Shown piece by piece: positions 1 through 8,839 of a DNA stretch of 63,057 bases. Below the pieces are notes generated by a model, which searched no databases, was not told the DNA's origin, and saw nothing but the letters and a program-made list of their open reading frames with translations. The position numbers and the translations under genes were made by a program. Source of the DNA: Alphaproteobacteria bacterium (GTDB taxonomy: Bacteria > Pseudomonadota > Alphaproteobacteria > Rhodospirillales > WMHbin7). The first letter of the stretch is position 1; each line of letters begins with the position of its first letter. The stretch lies in contig JADFZV010000015.1 of assembly GCA_015232335.1 (NCBI GenBank), positions 1-63,057 on the forward strand, read 5' to 3'.

Positions 1-674
1 GCGCCGATGATCTTGACCCCCCTGGCATGAGCCTGGTGGTAGGGCTTGGCCCCCTTGAAGCCAGGCAGGAAGGAATGATGGATGTTGATGCAACGTCCCT
101 TGAGAGCCTGGCACATGGCGGGTGATAGAATCTGCATATAGCGCGCCAGCACGACCAGATCGATCTTCAGCCGCTCCGTCATTTCCAATATTTGCGCTTC
201 CTGCGCTGCTCTGGTGGCTTTGTCGACCGGCAGGAAGTGAAAGGGAATGCCGTGCCATTCCACCAGCCGTTCAAGGTCGCGATGGTTGGAGACTACGGCC
301 GGTATATCCATGCGCAACTGGCCGGTGCGATAGCGGTACAGAAGGTCGTTGAGACAGTGATCGAACCTTGAGACCAGCAAAAGAACCCGGGGTTTTCCTT
401 CTGCCTCATGAATTCGCCAATCCATGGCGAAGTTTTCGGCCACGGTCTTGAAGCCTTGCTCGATCGTTGCAATCTCGGGCATGCCGGGAGGTTCATGAAA
501 CACCGTGCGCATGAAAAAGCGCTGTGTCGTCGGATCGCCGAAATGCGACGATTCCTCAATAAAGGCGCCATGACCGGATAGAAAGCCCGAAACACCGGCA
601 ACGATCCCCACCGTGTCCGGGCAGGAGATGGTGAGAATGTAACGCCTGGGCTTTGCTGCGGTGCTTGCGGTCAT
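1..674 (-). CDS. purU: Formyltetrahydrofolate deformylase, N-terminal part (cut by window edge)
   Basis: The visible 224 codons read as PurU, which hydrolyses 10-formyl-THF to formate and THF. Residues about 10-90 form an ACT-like domain (ISCPDTVGIVAG, then a HFGDPTTQRFFMR segment). From about residue 95 comes the formyltransferase fold (VLLLVSRFDHCLNDLL), with the catalytic HHSFLPGFKGAKPYHQA stretch near the cut. The family is usually about 285 residues, so roughly 60 C-terminal residues lie beyond position 1. I chose the ATG at 672-674, which gives an N-terminus of normal length. The regulator gene upstream on the same strand stops only 7 nt before it, so the two may be cotranscribed. Confidence 0.93.
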   Translation of the reverse strand, partial: MTASTAAKPRRYILTISCPDTVGIVAGVSGFLSGHGAFIEESSHFGDPTTQRFFMRTVFHEPPGMPEIATIEQGFKTVAENFAMDWRIHEAEGKPRVLLLVSRFDHCLNDLLYRYRTGQLRMDIPAVVSNHRDLERLVEWHGIPFHFLPVDKATRAAQEAQILEMTERLKIDLVVLARYMQILSPAMCQALKGRCINIHHSFLPGFKGAKPYHQAHARGVKIIG

Positions 675-681
675 CGGCGGA

Positions 682-1341
682 TCAGTCCGTCTGGCCGCGT
701 GGATAGACGATCACCGACAGCAGGCGGATGGGCAGCTTGTGCAGCTCCTCCGGCCCGTGCGGCGCGTCGGCGTCGAAGAACAAAGAATCACCAGCCTTCA
801 TAGGATAAAGCTTGGCGCCATGGCGATGGGTCATCTCGCCCTCCAGAAGATAGATGAATTCCTGGCCTGAATGCTGGAAGACGGGAAAGACATCGGATTT
901 TTCGCTCAAAGTATCCAGATAGGGCTCCAGCACGATGTCCTTGTTGCCGATACTGTGGCCCAAAAGCTGATACTGATGACCTGAGCGCGTTCCCCGGCGC
1001 TCGATGGCAAGCCCCTGCCCTGCCGCAACATAGGTGGCGTCGCGGCTTTCCTCGAACTTGCGAAAAAAGGCAGTAACCGGAACATTCAAGGCTCGCGACA
1101 GGCCCTGCAAAGTGCCCAGCGAAGGCGAGGTCATGCCGTTCTCGATCTTGGACAGCATACCCGCCGAGAGATCGGCCTGACGCGCCAGGTCGACCACGGT
1201 CATGTTCAGCTTGATTCGAAACTCGCGGACCTGACGGCCGATCGAGGCTTCAAGTGAATTTTCGCGCGCCCCCTCAAGCGCGTGGGGATTCTGATCAAGA
1301 ACCGGTGAGGCTGACTTATCCGTTCGGGGCTTGTCTGTCAT
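682..1341 (-). CDS. XRE-family transcriptional regulator with C-terminal cupin domain
   Basis: A 219-residue, two-domain regulator. Residues about 35-90 are an XRE/Cro helix-turn-helix (VREFRIKLNMTVVDLARQA, then LSAGMLSKIENGMTSPSL). Residues about 145-215 are a cupin_2 barrel (GQEFIYLLEGEMTHRHG, then AGDSLFFDADAPHGPEE). Proteins of this build usually control amino acid, polyamine or one-carbon genes and bind a small ligand in the cupin. It lies 7 nt upstream of purU on the same strand, so it may regulate or be coregulated with purU; that is inference from position only. The ligand cannot be told from the sequence. Confidence 0.88.
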   Translation of the reverse strand: MTDKPRTDKSASPVLDQNPHALEGARENSLEASIGRQVREFRIKLNMTVVDLARQADLSAGMLSKIENGMTSPSLGTLQGLSRALNVPVTAFFRKFEESRDATYVAAGQGLAIERRGTRSGHQYQLLGHSIGNKDIVLEPYLDTLSEKSDVFPVFQHSGQEFIYLLEGEMTHRHGAKLYPMKAGDSLFFDADAPHGPEELHKLPIRLLSVIVYPRGQTD

Positions 1342-1395
1342 GAGTCCCTTTCAAAATGGCAGCGCAAATTGCCGGGCAGCAGGACACCGGAAAGT

Positions 1396-3336
1396 TTAGG
1401 TCTGCGGTGGGCTTCCCACCGGCACAAAAGCCGCTGCTTCCGGTTGGGCAGAGGCAGGCAGAACGGCAGCCAGCTTTGGCGCCGTCGCATCCCAGGCGAT
1501 ATCGAAAACGGCAACGGGCTCCTTGAAGCCTTTCAGCATGACCTCGCCCAGGGGGGTAAAGAAATCCTCGCGTCCACGACTGAGATCAACCACTGATTTT
1601 GAGCAAAGAATCTGGCCGGACTTGGCTTGGGCGCAAACGCGGGCCGCCAGCTGAACCGTAGCACCGAACAGGTCGTTTTCCTCGACGATGGGTTCGCCTG
1701 AATTGAGACCGATGCGCACCTGAAGCGGAATCGGCGGGTTGGTTGCGTTGAACGAGGCGATGGCGCGCTGAATGTCGATGCAGGTTTGAACCGCCGAAGG
1801 TGCGGTGGGGCAACTGGCCATAATGCCGTCGCCGGTGTGCTTGATCTCCGTTCCGGCATGTTCGGAAAGGGCCGTGCGTACGATGGCGTTGTGGCGGCGC
1901 ACGATTTCCTGGGCGGCGATGTCGCCCTTTTCCTGGGTCATATCGGTCGATCCGACCATGTCGGTGAAAAAGATGGTCATGATGGACTGTTGAGTGCCCG
2001 GCTTCATCTGCGGCTTGTCCCAGGACTCCAGGGCTGCGGGCAAAGCCATGAAGGGCATGGGCTCGCCCGCCATGAAGCGGTTCATGGCCTCGCGTCCCAG
2101 CTCCGCCATTTGCTTGTAGCGCGCCTCGACGAAATAGCTCTCATATTTTTCGGCGAAGGCTTGGGCCAGATCGGGCTTGGTGCCGATCAGCTCGACCGAA
2201 TCCTTCAAGATCACGCGCTTGTCGTTGTCGCTCAAGCCAGCCTTGGCGGCAACGAGTTCACAGGCACCGGCCAAAGCCAGATCGACGGCAAATTTGGTAT
2301 AGGCGTCCAGTTGCGGGCGAACGGTCTTGATGGCTGCGATGGCGCCGCCCAGGAAGCGCATGACCGTCATGCGGTGACGCTCGAAATCTGGCGCCTCGCC
2401 GTCCTCGTCGGGCTGTCTGGTTTCTTCCTCGACCTCCTCTTCCTCATCATGGTGCTCCACCTCTTGAAAGGCGGGCTCCTCTTGGGGATCGGGCGCCTCC
2501 AGCGTCGCTGGAAAAGAGGGGGCTTCCTCCTCGTCATCCGTGGCTGTTTTTTTGCCAAACCAGCTAAGGCGCCACCAGGGCGCCTTCTCTTCGATCTCCT
2601 CACCAAATTCGTTGACGGGCGAGACCGTATATGCGGACGAAAACGATTCCTTTTCCTTGAAGTCGAAGTCGAAGCCGTGGTCATGCTCTGGCTCGGGTTC
2701 CGGTTCCGGCTCGGGACGTGGCTTGCGGCGCGGCTTTGCCCGAGCGGGCGGGGCAGGCCTGGAGGGAGCGGAGGAGGATCGGGTCAGCGTGATCACCAGC
2801 GACGTCAGCATCGGCAGCGCGATCACCACGACGCCCAGAAGAAAGACGATGAAGACAACGTTCTTGGCATTGGTGCCGGTCCCGATGCCGACGCGGGCCA
2901 TGTAGCCCATGGCCATCGAGGTGGCAAGGGCCAGGAGTATGCCAAAGCCCAGGCTGAAGATGGTGATAACGATGATGCGCCAGGCAATGAACAGCCCAGA
3001 AAAGGAACCGGCCTGACCTGTGCCCCTGACGCTTTGCTCGGACTGGGCGAAGGGGTCGCCGCTATAGCCGGAATCACTGTCCCCCTGCTGCTGGCGGGAG
3101 CGGGATGCCTTGTGGCCTACGAAAATGACAGATTCCTCGGTCTTGTTGAAGTCCGGGTAAAAGACCTCCTTGACCACCTTGACGCCGCCCACTTCGCCGC
3201 GGCGATCCAGATCGCGCCCCTCGGCTACGGCACTGTCCCGCTCATTGCTGCGGTAACGGGCATGCAACTGCCACCCACGCCCTTCCAGGACGTAGATCTC
3301 GTAGGTGGTTTCCGTTCGCGCCTCACGCTTTGCCAT
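1396..3336 (-). CDS. Membrane-anchored class III adenylate/guanylate cyclase
   Basis: A 646-residue protein. The N-terminal 85 residues (TTYEIYVLEGRGWQLHARY) have no family I recognise. Two hydrophobic helices follow, at about 115-140 and 159-184. Next is a long proline- and acid-rich linker (about 190-330) with a PEPEPEPEPEHDH run and runs of Glu. The C-terminal 190 residues are a class III cyclase: FFTDMVGSTDMT carries the first metal Asp, KHTGDGIMAS the second, and RIGLNSGEPI and FGATVQLAARV follow. This should make cAMP or cGMP in the cytosol; the substrate cannot be called safely. The ATG at 3336 gives the full N-terminal domain. It is read toward the cupin regulator. Confidence 0.88.
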   Translation of the reverse strand: MAKREARTETTYEIYVLEGRGWQLHARYRSNERDSAVAEGRDLDRRGEVGGVKVVKEVFYPDFNKTEESVIFVGHKASRSRQQQGDSDSGYSGDPFAQSEQSVRGTGQAGSFSGLFIAWRIIVITIFSLGFGILLALATSMAMGYMARVGIGTGTNAKNVVFIVFLLGVVVIALPMLTSLVITLTRSSSAPSRPAPPARAKPRRKPRPEPEPEPEPEHDHGFDFDFKEKESFSSAYTVSPVNEFGEEIEEKAPWWRLSWFGKKTATDDEEEAPSFPATLEAPDPQEEPAFQEVEHHDEEEEVEEETRQPDEDGEAPDFERHRMTVMRFLGGAIAAIKTVRPQLDAYTKFAVDLALAGACELVAAKAGLSDNDKRVILKDSVELIGTKPDLAQAFAEKYESYFVEARYKQMAELGREAMNRFMAGEPMPFMALPAALESWDKPQMKPGTQQSIMTIFFTDMVGSTDMTQEKGDIAAQEIVRRHNAIVRTALSEHAGTEIKHTGDGIMASCPTAPSAVQTCIDIQRAIASFNATNPPIPLQVRIGLNSGEPIVEENDLFGATVQLAARVCAQAKSGQILCSKSVVDLSRGREDFFTPLGEVMLKGFKEPVAVFDIAWDATAPKLAAVLPASAQPEAAAFVPVGSPPQT

Positions 3337-3439
3337 CGGCCAATCCAGGTGCCCGGATTTCGGGCGCCTCCCGCCTTTGTTGTTTTTGAACTATGCCGTT
3401 GTTATCGCGACCTTGCCCGTAAGTATAAAGAAAGAAATT

Positions 3440-3475
3440 AAAAAAGTCCTGCTCGGCTGGCGGGCTGAGCAGGAC
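3440..3475 (-). terminator. Rho-independent terminator of rpmE
   Basis: A perfect 9-bp stem (GTCCTGCTC at 3446-3454, GAGCAGGAC at 3467-3475) closes a 12-nt loop. Read on the minus strand, it is followed by a T-rich run (complement of 3425-3445). It lies 34 nt past the rpmE stop codon and before the cyclase gene, so it should separate the two transcripts. Confidence 0.85.
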
Positions 3476-3509
3476 CTTCAAGCGGCGGACCAAGACAGGA
3501 CGAAAGAAC

Positions 3510-3734
3510 TCAGGCCTTGATGCCGAAGCTCTTGAACTTCTTGTTGAACTTGGCGAGCTGACCGCCGGAATCAAGCAGGCGGTGGACACCCGTCCAGGCA
3601 GGATGCGACTTGGGATCGATATCGAGCCGCATCGTGTCGCCGGGCTTGCCCCAGGTCGAACGAGTGGTGAACTCGGTGCCGTCGGTCATCACCACGTTGA
3701 TCTCGTGATAGTCGGGATGGATGTCGCTTTTCAT
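3510..3734 (-). CDS. rpmE: 50S ribosomal protein L31
   Basis: 74 residues matching bacterial L31 along the whole length ([19 protein letters not shown] at the start, [20 protein letters not shown] near the end). L31 binds the 50S central protuberance. The CxxC zinc ligands of type A L31 are absent, so this is the zinc-independent (C-minus) form. The ATG at 3732-3734 is the family start; a longer upstream reading frame exists but has no family support. It has its own promoter (3763-3791) and terminator (3440-3475), so it looks monocistronic. Confidence 0.96.
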   Translation of the reverse strand: MKSDIHPDYHEINVVMTDGTEFTTRSTWGKPGDTMRLDIDPKSHPAWTGVHRLLDSGGQLAKFNKKFKSFGIKA

Positions 3735-3762
3735 GGCACGGTCCTTCAGAAATCGAGGCGGC

Positions 3763-3791
3763 CTTATAGCGGATCGCTCCATCCAGCGCAA
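3763..3791 (-). promoter_or_regulatory. Sigma-70-type promoter of rpmE
   Basis: On the minus strand, TTGCGC (3791-3786), a 17-nt spacer and TATAAG (3768-3763) match -35/-10 elements at ideal spacing. Transcription would begin near 3756, about 22 nt before the rpmE ATG. It lies in the divergent gap shared with the CoA-transferase gene. Confidence 0.6.
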
Positions 3792-3852
3792 GGCCCGGCT
3801 TGATTTGCTGGCGAAGAACCCCGACTGTGGACCCAACGGAAAGGGTGAAACG

Positions 3853-4959
3853 ATGTCATTGGACTGCCTGGACGGCATCAAGGTGCTGGACCTCTCCCAG
3901 TATATTCCTGGCCCCTTCGCCACCCGCCAATTGGCGGATATGGGGGCGCGCGTGGTCAAGATCGAGCCGCCCCAGGGCGATCCCATGCAGGGCTTCGGCG
4001 CCCCCGACGATGATGGAATATCAATATATTACAAAGTGATAAATGCAGGAAAGGCGGTGGTGCGGCTGGACCTGAAGGCGCAAGACGGGCAGGAAGCCTT
4101 CAAAAAGCTGGTGGCCGGGGCCGACGTGCTTTTGGAAAGTTTTCGCCCGGGAACGCTCGAGCGCCTGGGCTTCGGGCCGGAGCGCTTGCGGGAGCTTAAT
4201 CCCGGCTTGATTCATTGTGCGCTCTCTGGCTTTGGCCAGACCGGCCCCTACCGCCTGCGGGCCGGGCATGATCTGACCTATGTCGCTCTGGCCGGAGCCC
4301 TGGCCGCACAGGGTACGGCGGAAAGGCCGGTGGTGGCCGATCCCCCCTTGGCTGACCATGCCGGGGCTTTGCAAGCCGTGAGCGCCATTCTGGCAGCGCT
4401 GATCCGGCGCCTGCGCACGGGACAGGGGGCTTATCTGGATGTCAGCCTGTTCGAATCCGCCATGTCCTGGACTTATCTGGAACTGACAGCCTCCCAGCGA
4501 CCCCAGGGAGCAACGGTGCGGGAAGGCGGGCTGATCAACGGCGGGGCGGCTTATTACAGGATATATCGCTGCAAGGATGGTCGGTTCGCGGCCCTGGGCG
4601 CGTTGGAACCCAAATTCTGGCAGGCCTTCTGCGAAGCAGCCGGACATGGGGAACTGGCGGGGCGCCACGGCGACCCCTTTCCACAGACGGCCTTGATTGC
4701 AGCGATGGAAGCCCTGTTTTCAAGCCGCAGCCTGGACGCGTGGCAAAGCCTGCTGGCAAAGGTCGATTGCTGTTTTGAGGCTGTGCTGGCGCCAAGCGAG
4801 GCGCTTGACCATCCCCACATCGCCTCCCGGGGGCTTTCCGACAAAGGCCCCGGCTGGGCCGATTTGCGTCTGCCGCTTCTTCTCGACCAGGTGACGGCAG
4901 GTGCTAGAAAGCCGCTTGAATATCGGTCGGCACAGGAACTATTGGCGGATTGGGATTGA
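3853..4959 (+). CDS. CaiB/BaiF (family III) CoA-transferase or racemase
   Basis: 368 residues of the family III CoA-transferase fold. The N-terminus ([20 protein letters not shown]) and [15 protein letters not shown] are typical, as are KSF-like [12 protein letters not shown] and [16 protein letters not shown]. Asp168 in the ADHAGAL segment is the expected catalytic Asp. Members move CoA between carboxylic acids or epimerise 2-methylacyl-CoAs. The substrate cannot be assigned; at 368 residues it is nearer the short racemase-like members than the roughly 430-residue formyl-CoA transferases. The start ATG at 3853 follows AAGGGTGAAACG and begins at the family N-terminus. It stands alone, followed by rpoH. 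Confidence 0.85.
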   Translation: MSLDCLDGIKVLDLSQYIPGPFATRQLADMGARVVKIEPPQGDPMQGFGAPDDDGISIYYKVINAGKAVVRLDLKAQDGQEAFKKLVAGADVLLESFRPGTLERLGFGPERLRELNPGLIHCALSGFGQTGPYRLRAGHDLTYVALAGALAAQGTAERPVVADPPLADHAGALQAVSAILAALIRRLRTGQGAYLDVSLFESAMSWTYLELTASQRPQGATVREGGLINGGAAYYRIYRCKDGRFAALGALEPKFWQAFCEAAGHGELAGRHGDPFPQTALIAAMEALFSSRSLDAWQSLLAKVDCCFEAVLAPSEALDHPHIASRGLSDKGPGWADLRLPLLLDQVTAGARKPLEYRSAQELLADWD

Positions 4960-4985
4960 CCCTGAGGCGGGTTTCCTGCTATTTT
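4956..4985 (+). promoter_or_regulatory. Sigma-70-type promoter for rpoH
   Basis: TTGACC (4956-4961), an 18-nt spacer and TATTTT (4980-4985) overlap the stop codon of the CoA-transferase gene. Transcription would start near 4992 and give a leader of about 100 nt before rpoH. This is pattern matching only; I did not find a convincing heat-shock or RpoE-type promoter. Confidence 0.45.
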
Positions 4986-5095
4986 GTCAGGTAGAGGGTT
5001 ATCGGACGCGCTGCCTGGCGGGCGTCCTGGCCTCGGGCTCGGCCCATGATGGGCGGGTTCAACCTATGTCATGTTGCTTTCAGGAGGATATGACG

Positions 5096-6019
5096 ATGAC
5101 GACGACCGCCCTTACTCCGTCTTTTTCGGCCCTGCCCGTTCCCGCTGAGGACGGCTTCAAGCGCTATCTCATGGATATCCGCCGCTTTCCGGTGCTTAGT
5201 GCCGAGGAAGAGCTGCGGCTTGCTCGCAAATTCGCCGAAGAGGGCGATATCAAGGCCGCTCATCAATTGGTGACCAGCCATCTGCGGCTGGTGGCCAAGA
5301 TCGCCTTTGGCTTTCGCAATTACGGCCTGCCGGTGGCCGATCTGATCGCCGAGGGCAATATCGGCCTGATGCGGGCCGTCAAGAAATTCGAGCCCGAACG
5401 CGGCTTTCGGCTTTCCACCTACGCCATGTGTTGGATCAAGGCCTCGATCACGGAATATGTTTTGCAGTCCTGGTCTTTGGTCAAGATCGGCACGGCGGCG
5501 GCTCAGAAAAAGCTGTTTTTCAATCTGCGGCGTATGAAAGAAGCGCTGGGCGTTTCGGAGATGGCCGAACTGGAACCGGCCCATGCCGCCAGCATCGCCA
5601 AGACGCTCGATGTCTCGCCAGCCGACGTTGTCACCATGAATCGACGGCTCTTCGGGCGCGATAGCTCGCTCAATCAGCCGGTCAGGTCTGAATCCGCCGT
5701 CGAGCGTCAGGATCTTCTGGCGGATGAGGAAATGGATGTCGAAACGCGGCTGGCCGATCATCAGGAAAGCCAGCGCGGCTTGGCCTGGCTGCGCCAGGGA
5801 CTGGGGGTTCTGGACAAGCGCGAGCGGCACATCATCGAACAAAGGCGTCTGCAAGACGAGCCGGTGACCCTAGAAGACCTGGCCGCCGAATATGGCATTT
5901 CGCGCGAGCGGGTGCGCCAGATCGAGGTCAAGGCCTTCGAGAAGCTGAAAAAGGCCGTCCTACTGCAAGCGCAGCCCAGTCAAGCGCGTGCATTGCCATG
6001 CCCACCGCTTAGCGTATAA
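5096..6019 (+). CDS. rpoH: Heat-shock sigma factor RpoH (sigma-32)
   Basis: 307 residues with sigma-70 region 2 (VADLIAEGNIGLMRAVKKF, then GFRLSTYAMCWIKASITEY), the RpoH-specific box (QKKLFFNLRRMK) and region 4 helix-turn-helix (ISRERVRQIEVKAFEKLKK). It directs RNA polymerase to heat-shock genes. AGGAGG at 5082-5087 sits 8 nt before the ATG at 5096 but only 2 nt before an in-frame ATG at 5090, so 5096 is the better start. A sigma-70-like promoter lies about 100 nt upstream. Alphaproteobacteria often have two or three RpoH copies; which one this is cannot be told here. Confidence 0.93.
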   Translation: MTTTALTPSFSALPVPAEDGFKRYLMDIRRFPVLSAEEELRLARKFAEEGDIKAAHQLVTSHLRLVAKIAFGFRNYGLPVADLIAEGNIGLMRAVKKFEPERGFRLSTYAMCWIKASITEYVLQSWSLVKIGTAAAQKKLFFNLRRMKEALGVSEMAELEPAHAASIAKTLDVSPADVVTMNRRLFGRDSSLNQPVRSESAVERQDLLADEEMDVETRLADHQESQRGLAWLRQGLGVLDKRERHIIEQRRLQDEPVTLEDLAAEYGISRERVRQIEVKAFEKLKKAVLLQAQPSQARALPCPPLSV

Positions 6020-6075
6020 CATTTTCCCCGACCCCCTCTCCTGCGCGACAAAAGGAGAGGGCGGCACGGGGTGAC

Positions 6076-8178
6076 ATGAGCAAGCTGACTGACGGACTGG
6101 CGGGTGCGTCCGGCGTATCCGCAGATGATGGGCTGTTGTATCCAAGGCGGATTTTACCCTCGCTGTTGGCCGCCGTCGCATTTTTCCTTTGCGGCATTGC
6201 AGTCCTGCTCTATCTGGACAATAAGAATCAGCAGCGGCATCTTGAACAGGAAACGGAACAGGTCCGCTTCAAACTGTCCCTGCTGAAGAATGGGCTTGAA
6301 AGCGCACTCGATCAGCGCCTGTTCATCGGCCAGGGTCTCGAAGCCCTGGTCAAAAGCCAGCAAGACATCACGCCTGGCGACTTCAATATGATCGCGCGGG
6401 TCATGCTGGCGGGCCGAACGGGCATTCGCAACCTGACGTTGGCGCGCGACAATATCGTCACGCATGTGTTTCCAGAAGAAGGGAACCGCGCGGCGCTGGG
6501 TCTTGATCTGATGTCGCGACCGGATCAGGCTGCCGCCATCAGGGGTGCTGTTGACAAGCGATCGATGGTGCTGGCCGGTCCCTTTGCCCTGGTGCAAGGC
6601 GGCAGCGCCCTGGCCGCGCGCGCACCCGTGTTTATGCCCGTGGAGGGGGGAACCCAGCGCTACTGGGGCTTGGTTTCGGTCCTTATCGAGGCCGACGTGA
6701 TCTTTGACGAGTCGGGCTTCAGGACTGCCACCGATCACGAGGGAATAAGAGTGGCTGTGCGCGGACGTGACGGCAAGGGGGCCGCCGGAGCCATGGTCTG
6801 GGGCGAACAGACGTTGTTCGACGAGCGCCCGGTTGCCCTTGATATGCCCATACCCGGAGGCAGTTGGCGGCTGGGTGCCGTGCCCTCGCGGGGATGGACG
6901 GCCGATTATGCCCAACGGTCGCGGTTCTGGATTCTGGGTCTGCCCCTGCTGGCCGCTCTTTCGGTCCTCTCGGGCCTTTTTGTAAGCGCCGCCGCTCGCT
7001 TTCGCTTTCAATTTGAGGGGCGAGAAGAGGTCAAGCGCGAGCTGACGGAAAGTGAAGAGCGCTTTCGCCGTCTGGCTGAAGCCGCCTGGGAAGGTTTGGT
7101 CATCCATGACCGGCAGCATATCTACGACTTCAACCGGCGCCTGGTCGAGATGACAGGTTATTCGCCCGATGACATCAAGCGCATGTCAATTCTTGATCTG
7201 ATCGATTCGGATGATCCCGAGTATTTCCAGAACTCCGGCAGTGGGGCAGGTCTTGGTCAGCGTGAAATCAGCCTGTGCTGCAAGGGGGGGCGCACCATTC
7301 TGGCCGAGGTTCGAGGCGCCGATCTGTTCTTTCGCGGACGCCTGCTGCATGTCAGTTCGCTGCGCGATATCACAGCGACGAAGGAGGCCGAGCGCGCACT
7401 GGTGGCGGCGCGTGACGCCGCACAGATGGCCAATCGCGTAAAGTCGGAATTTCTGGCCAATATGAGCCACGAGCTGAGAACGCCCCTGAACGCCGTCATC
7501 GGTTTTGCCGAAATCATGGAGCAGGAAATCCTGGGGCCGTTGGGGACGCCGCGCTACAAGGCCTATGTCCACGACATTCAACTTTCGGCGCGCCATCTGC
7601 TCGACATCATTAACGACATTCTAGACATCTCGCGCCTGGAAGCCGGCTCATTGGATCTGTTTGAAACGGTGTTCGATCTGGCCAGTACCGCGCGGGCCTG
7701 TCTGCGCTTGCTGGAGGCCAGGGCGGCCAAGAACAATTGCAGCCTTGTCCTGGATCTGCCCGGCCAGGCATTGCCCGCCGTCTGTGCGGACGAGCGGCGC
7801 ATGAAGCAGATTCTGCTGAACCTGCTGTCGAATGCGGTCAAATTTACCCCCGAAGGGGGCGAGGTGCGTTTAAGCCTGCGCCTGGACACGGACGGCGCCA
7901 TGCGGCTGACCGTTGCCGACACCGGCATCGGCATGACCGAAGACGACATCAAAAAGGCGCTGACCCCCTTCATGCAGGTCGATAGCGGCATGAACCGGCG
8001 TCAGGAGGGAACGGGCCTGGGTCTGCCGCTGGCCAAGAACATGGTCGAGCTTCACGGCGGGACCATGCTGGTGGAAAGCGAGCCCGGCCAAGGGACCCAA
8101 GTCATCGTGCGTTTGCCCCCAAACCGGGTCAAGAGGGAGCAGGCGGGCCTACCTCCGGTAAAACTTCCTGCATTATAA
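6076..8178 (+). CDS. CHASE-PAS hybrid-free sensor histidine kinase
   Basis: A 700-residue membrane kinase. One helix (about 28-48) leads into a periplasmic CHASE domain (about 50-270), and a second helix (about 285-310) returns to the cytosol. A PAS domain (about 325-440; [19 protein letters not shown]) precedes HisKA with phospho-acceptor His465 ([19 protein letters not shown]). The HATPase has an N box ([19 protein letters not shown]), a DTGIGM box and [13 protein letters not shown]. There is no receiver domain and no response regulator next to it, so the partner is unknown. CHASE domains bind small extracellular ligands. The ATG at 6076 starts just before the first helix. It runs toward ihfB with an 79-nt gap. 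Confidence 0.88.
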   Translation: MSKLTDGLAGASGVSADDGLLYPRRILPSLLAAVAFFLCGIAVLLYLDNKNQQRHLEQETEQVRFKLSLLKNGLESALDQRLFIGQGLEALVKSQQDITPGDFNMIARVMLAGRTGIRNLTLARDNIVTHVFPEEGNRAALGLDLMSRPDQAAAIRGAVDKRSMVLAGPFALVQGGSALAARAPVFMPVEGGTQRYWGLVSVLIEADVIFDESGFRTATDHEGIRVAVRGRDGKGAAGAMVWGEQTLFDERPVALDMPIPGGSWRLGAVPSRGWTADYAQRSRFWILGLPLLAALSVLSGLFVSAAARFRFQFEGREEVKRELTESEERFRRLAEAAWEGLVIHDRQHIYDFNRRLVEMTGYSPDDIKRMSILDLIDSDDPEYFQNSGSGAGLGQREISLCCKGGRTILAEVRGADLFFRGRLLHVSSLRDITATKEAERALVAARDAAQMANRVKSEFLANMSHELRTPLNAVIGFAEIMEQEILGPLGTPRYKAYVHDIQLSARHLLDIINDILDISRLEAGSLDLFETVFDLASTARACLRLLEARAAKNNCSLVLDLPGQALPAVCADERRMKQILLNLLSNAVKFTPEGGEVRLSLRLDTDGAMRLTVADTGIGMTEDDIKKALTPFMQVDSGMNRRQEGTGLGLPLAKNMVELHGGTMLVESEPGQGTQVIVRLPPNRVKREQAGLPPVKLPAL

Positions 8179-8257
8179 TGATTTTTTCCTTGCAGAAGGC
8201 TTGACGCACTGCCTTCCATTTGGCAGCTTTGACGAAACACGAGACAAGGGGCTTCCT

Positions 8258-8542
8258 ATGACCAAATCGGAACTGATTGCTCGCCTGGCGGAACTCAACC
8301 CCCATCTCTATCAGCGCGATGTCGAGCGCATCGTGACCACGATCTTCGATGAGGTCGGCGAGGCCCTGGCCCGCGGTGACCGGGTTGAATTGCGCGGTTT
8401 CGGTGCCTTTTCCGTGAAAAAGCGCGATGCCAGGCAGGGCCGCAATCCCCGCACCGGCCAGTCCGTCTCGGTCAATTCGAAATTCGTGCCCTTCTTTCGG
8501 ACCGGCAAGCAACTGCGCGAACGCCTGAACACGGCCGGTTAA
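8258..8542 (+). CDS. ihfB: Integration host factor subunit beta
   Basis: 94 residues of the HU/IHF family ([39 protein letters not shown], then [12 protein letters not shown] with the DNA-intercalating Pro). With IHF-alpha it sharply bends DNA, for example between sigma-54 promoters and their activators. That may matter for the hybO promoter in this window. The ATG at 8258 gives the family N-terminus, with AAGGGG about 9 nt upstream. It is followed by lapA and trpF, the common alphaproteobacterial order, though rpsA, often found upstream, is replaced by a histidine kinase. Confidence 0.95.
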   Translation: MTKSELIARLAELNPHLYQRDVERIVTTIFDEVGEALARGDRVELRGFGAFSVKKRDARQGRNPRTGQSVSVNSKFVPFFRTGKQLRERLNTAG

Positions 8543-8551
8543 GCCACACCC

Positions 8552-8839
8552 GTGCTGCGCTTGCTGAAAGCCCTGATCGGCCTGCCGATAGCGGTTATTG
8601 TCGTCGTCTTTGCGGTTTCCAACCGGCAGACGGCCCTGGTCTCGCTCTGGCCATTGCCCTTCGAGGTGGCCACTCCGGTCTTCTTTCTGGCCCTGGCGCC
8701 CCTGGCGCTGGGGGTTTTTCTGGGAGGCATGGCCGCCTGGCTGGCGGGGGGGAAATCGCGACGCCTGTCGCGTGAACGCGCCCGTCAGTTGAAGGCGTTT
8801 GGAACCGCGCCCACGCCTCCTGCGCTGGGCGGATCGTGA
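8552..8839 (+). CDS. LapA family membrane protein (DUF1049)
   Basis: 95 residues with two hydrophobic helices (about 5-25 and 41-66) and a basic tail (KSRRLSRERARQLKAF). The SNRQTALVSLWPLPFEV stretch between the helices is typical of LapA/DUF1049 inner-membrane proteins, whose E. coli relatives help lipopolysaccharide assembly. The start is GTG at 8552, 9 nt after ihfB. The stop overlaps the trpF GTG by 4 nt, so ihfB-lapA-trpF should be one operon. Confidence 0.8.
   Translation: MLRLLKALIGLPIAVIVVVFAVSNRQTALVSLWPLPFEVATPVFFLALAPLALGVFLGGMAAWLAGGKSRRLSRERARQLKAFGTAPTPPALGGS

Noticed and set aside
1786..3441. Long open frame (551 codons) on the plus strand opposite the cyclase gene
   Set aside because: It mirrors the GC-rich codon pattern of the cyclase gene, which has clear motifs on the minus strand. 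The translated product is low in complexity and shows no domain.
8155..8220. Terminator between the CHASE kinase and ihfB
   Set aside because: A stem near CTTCCTGCA and TGCAGAAG is possible but has a bulge and the T run falls inside the loop, so it is not a standard terminator.
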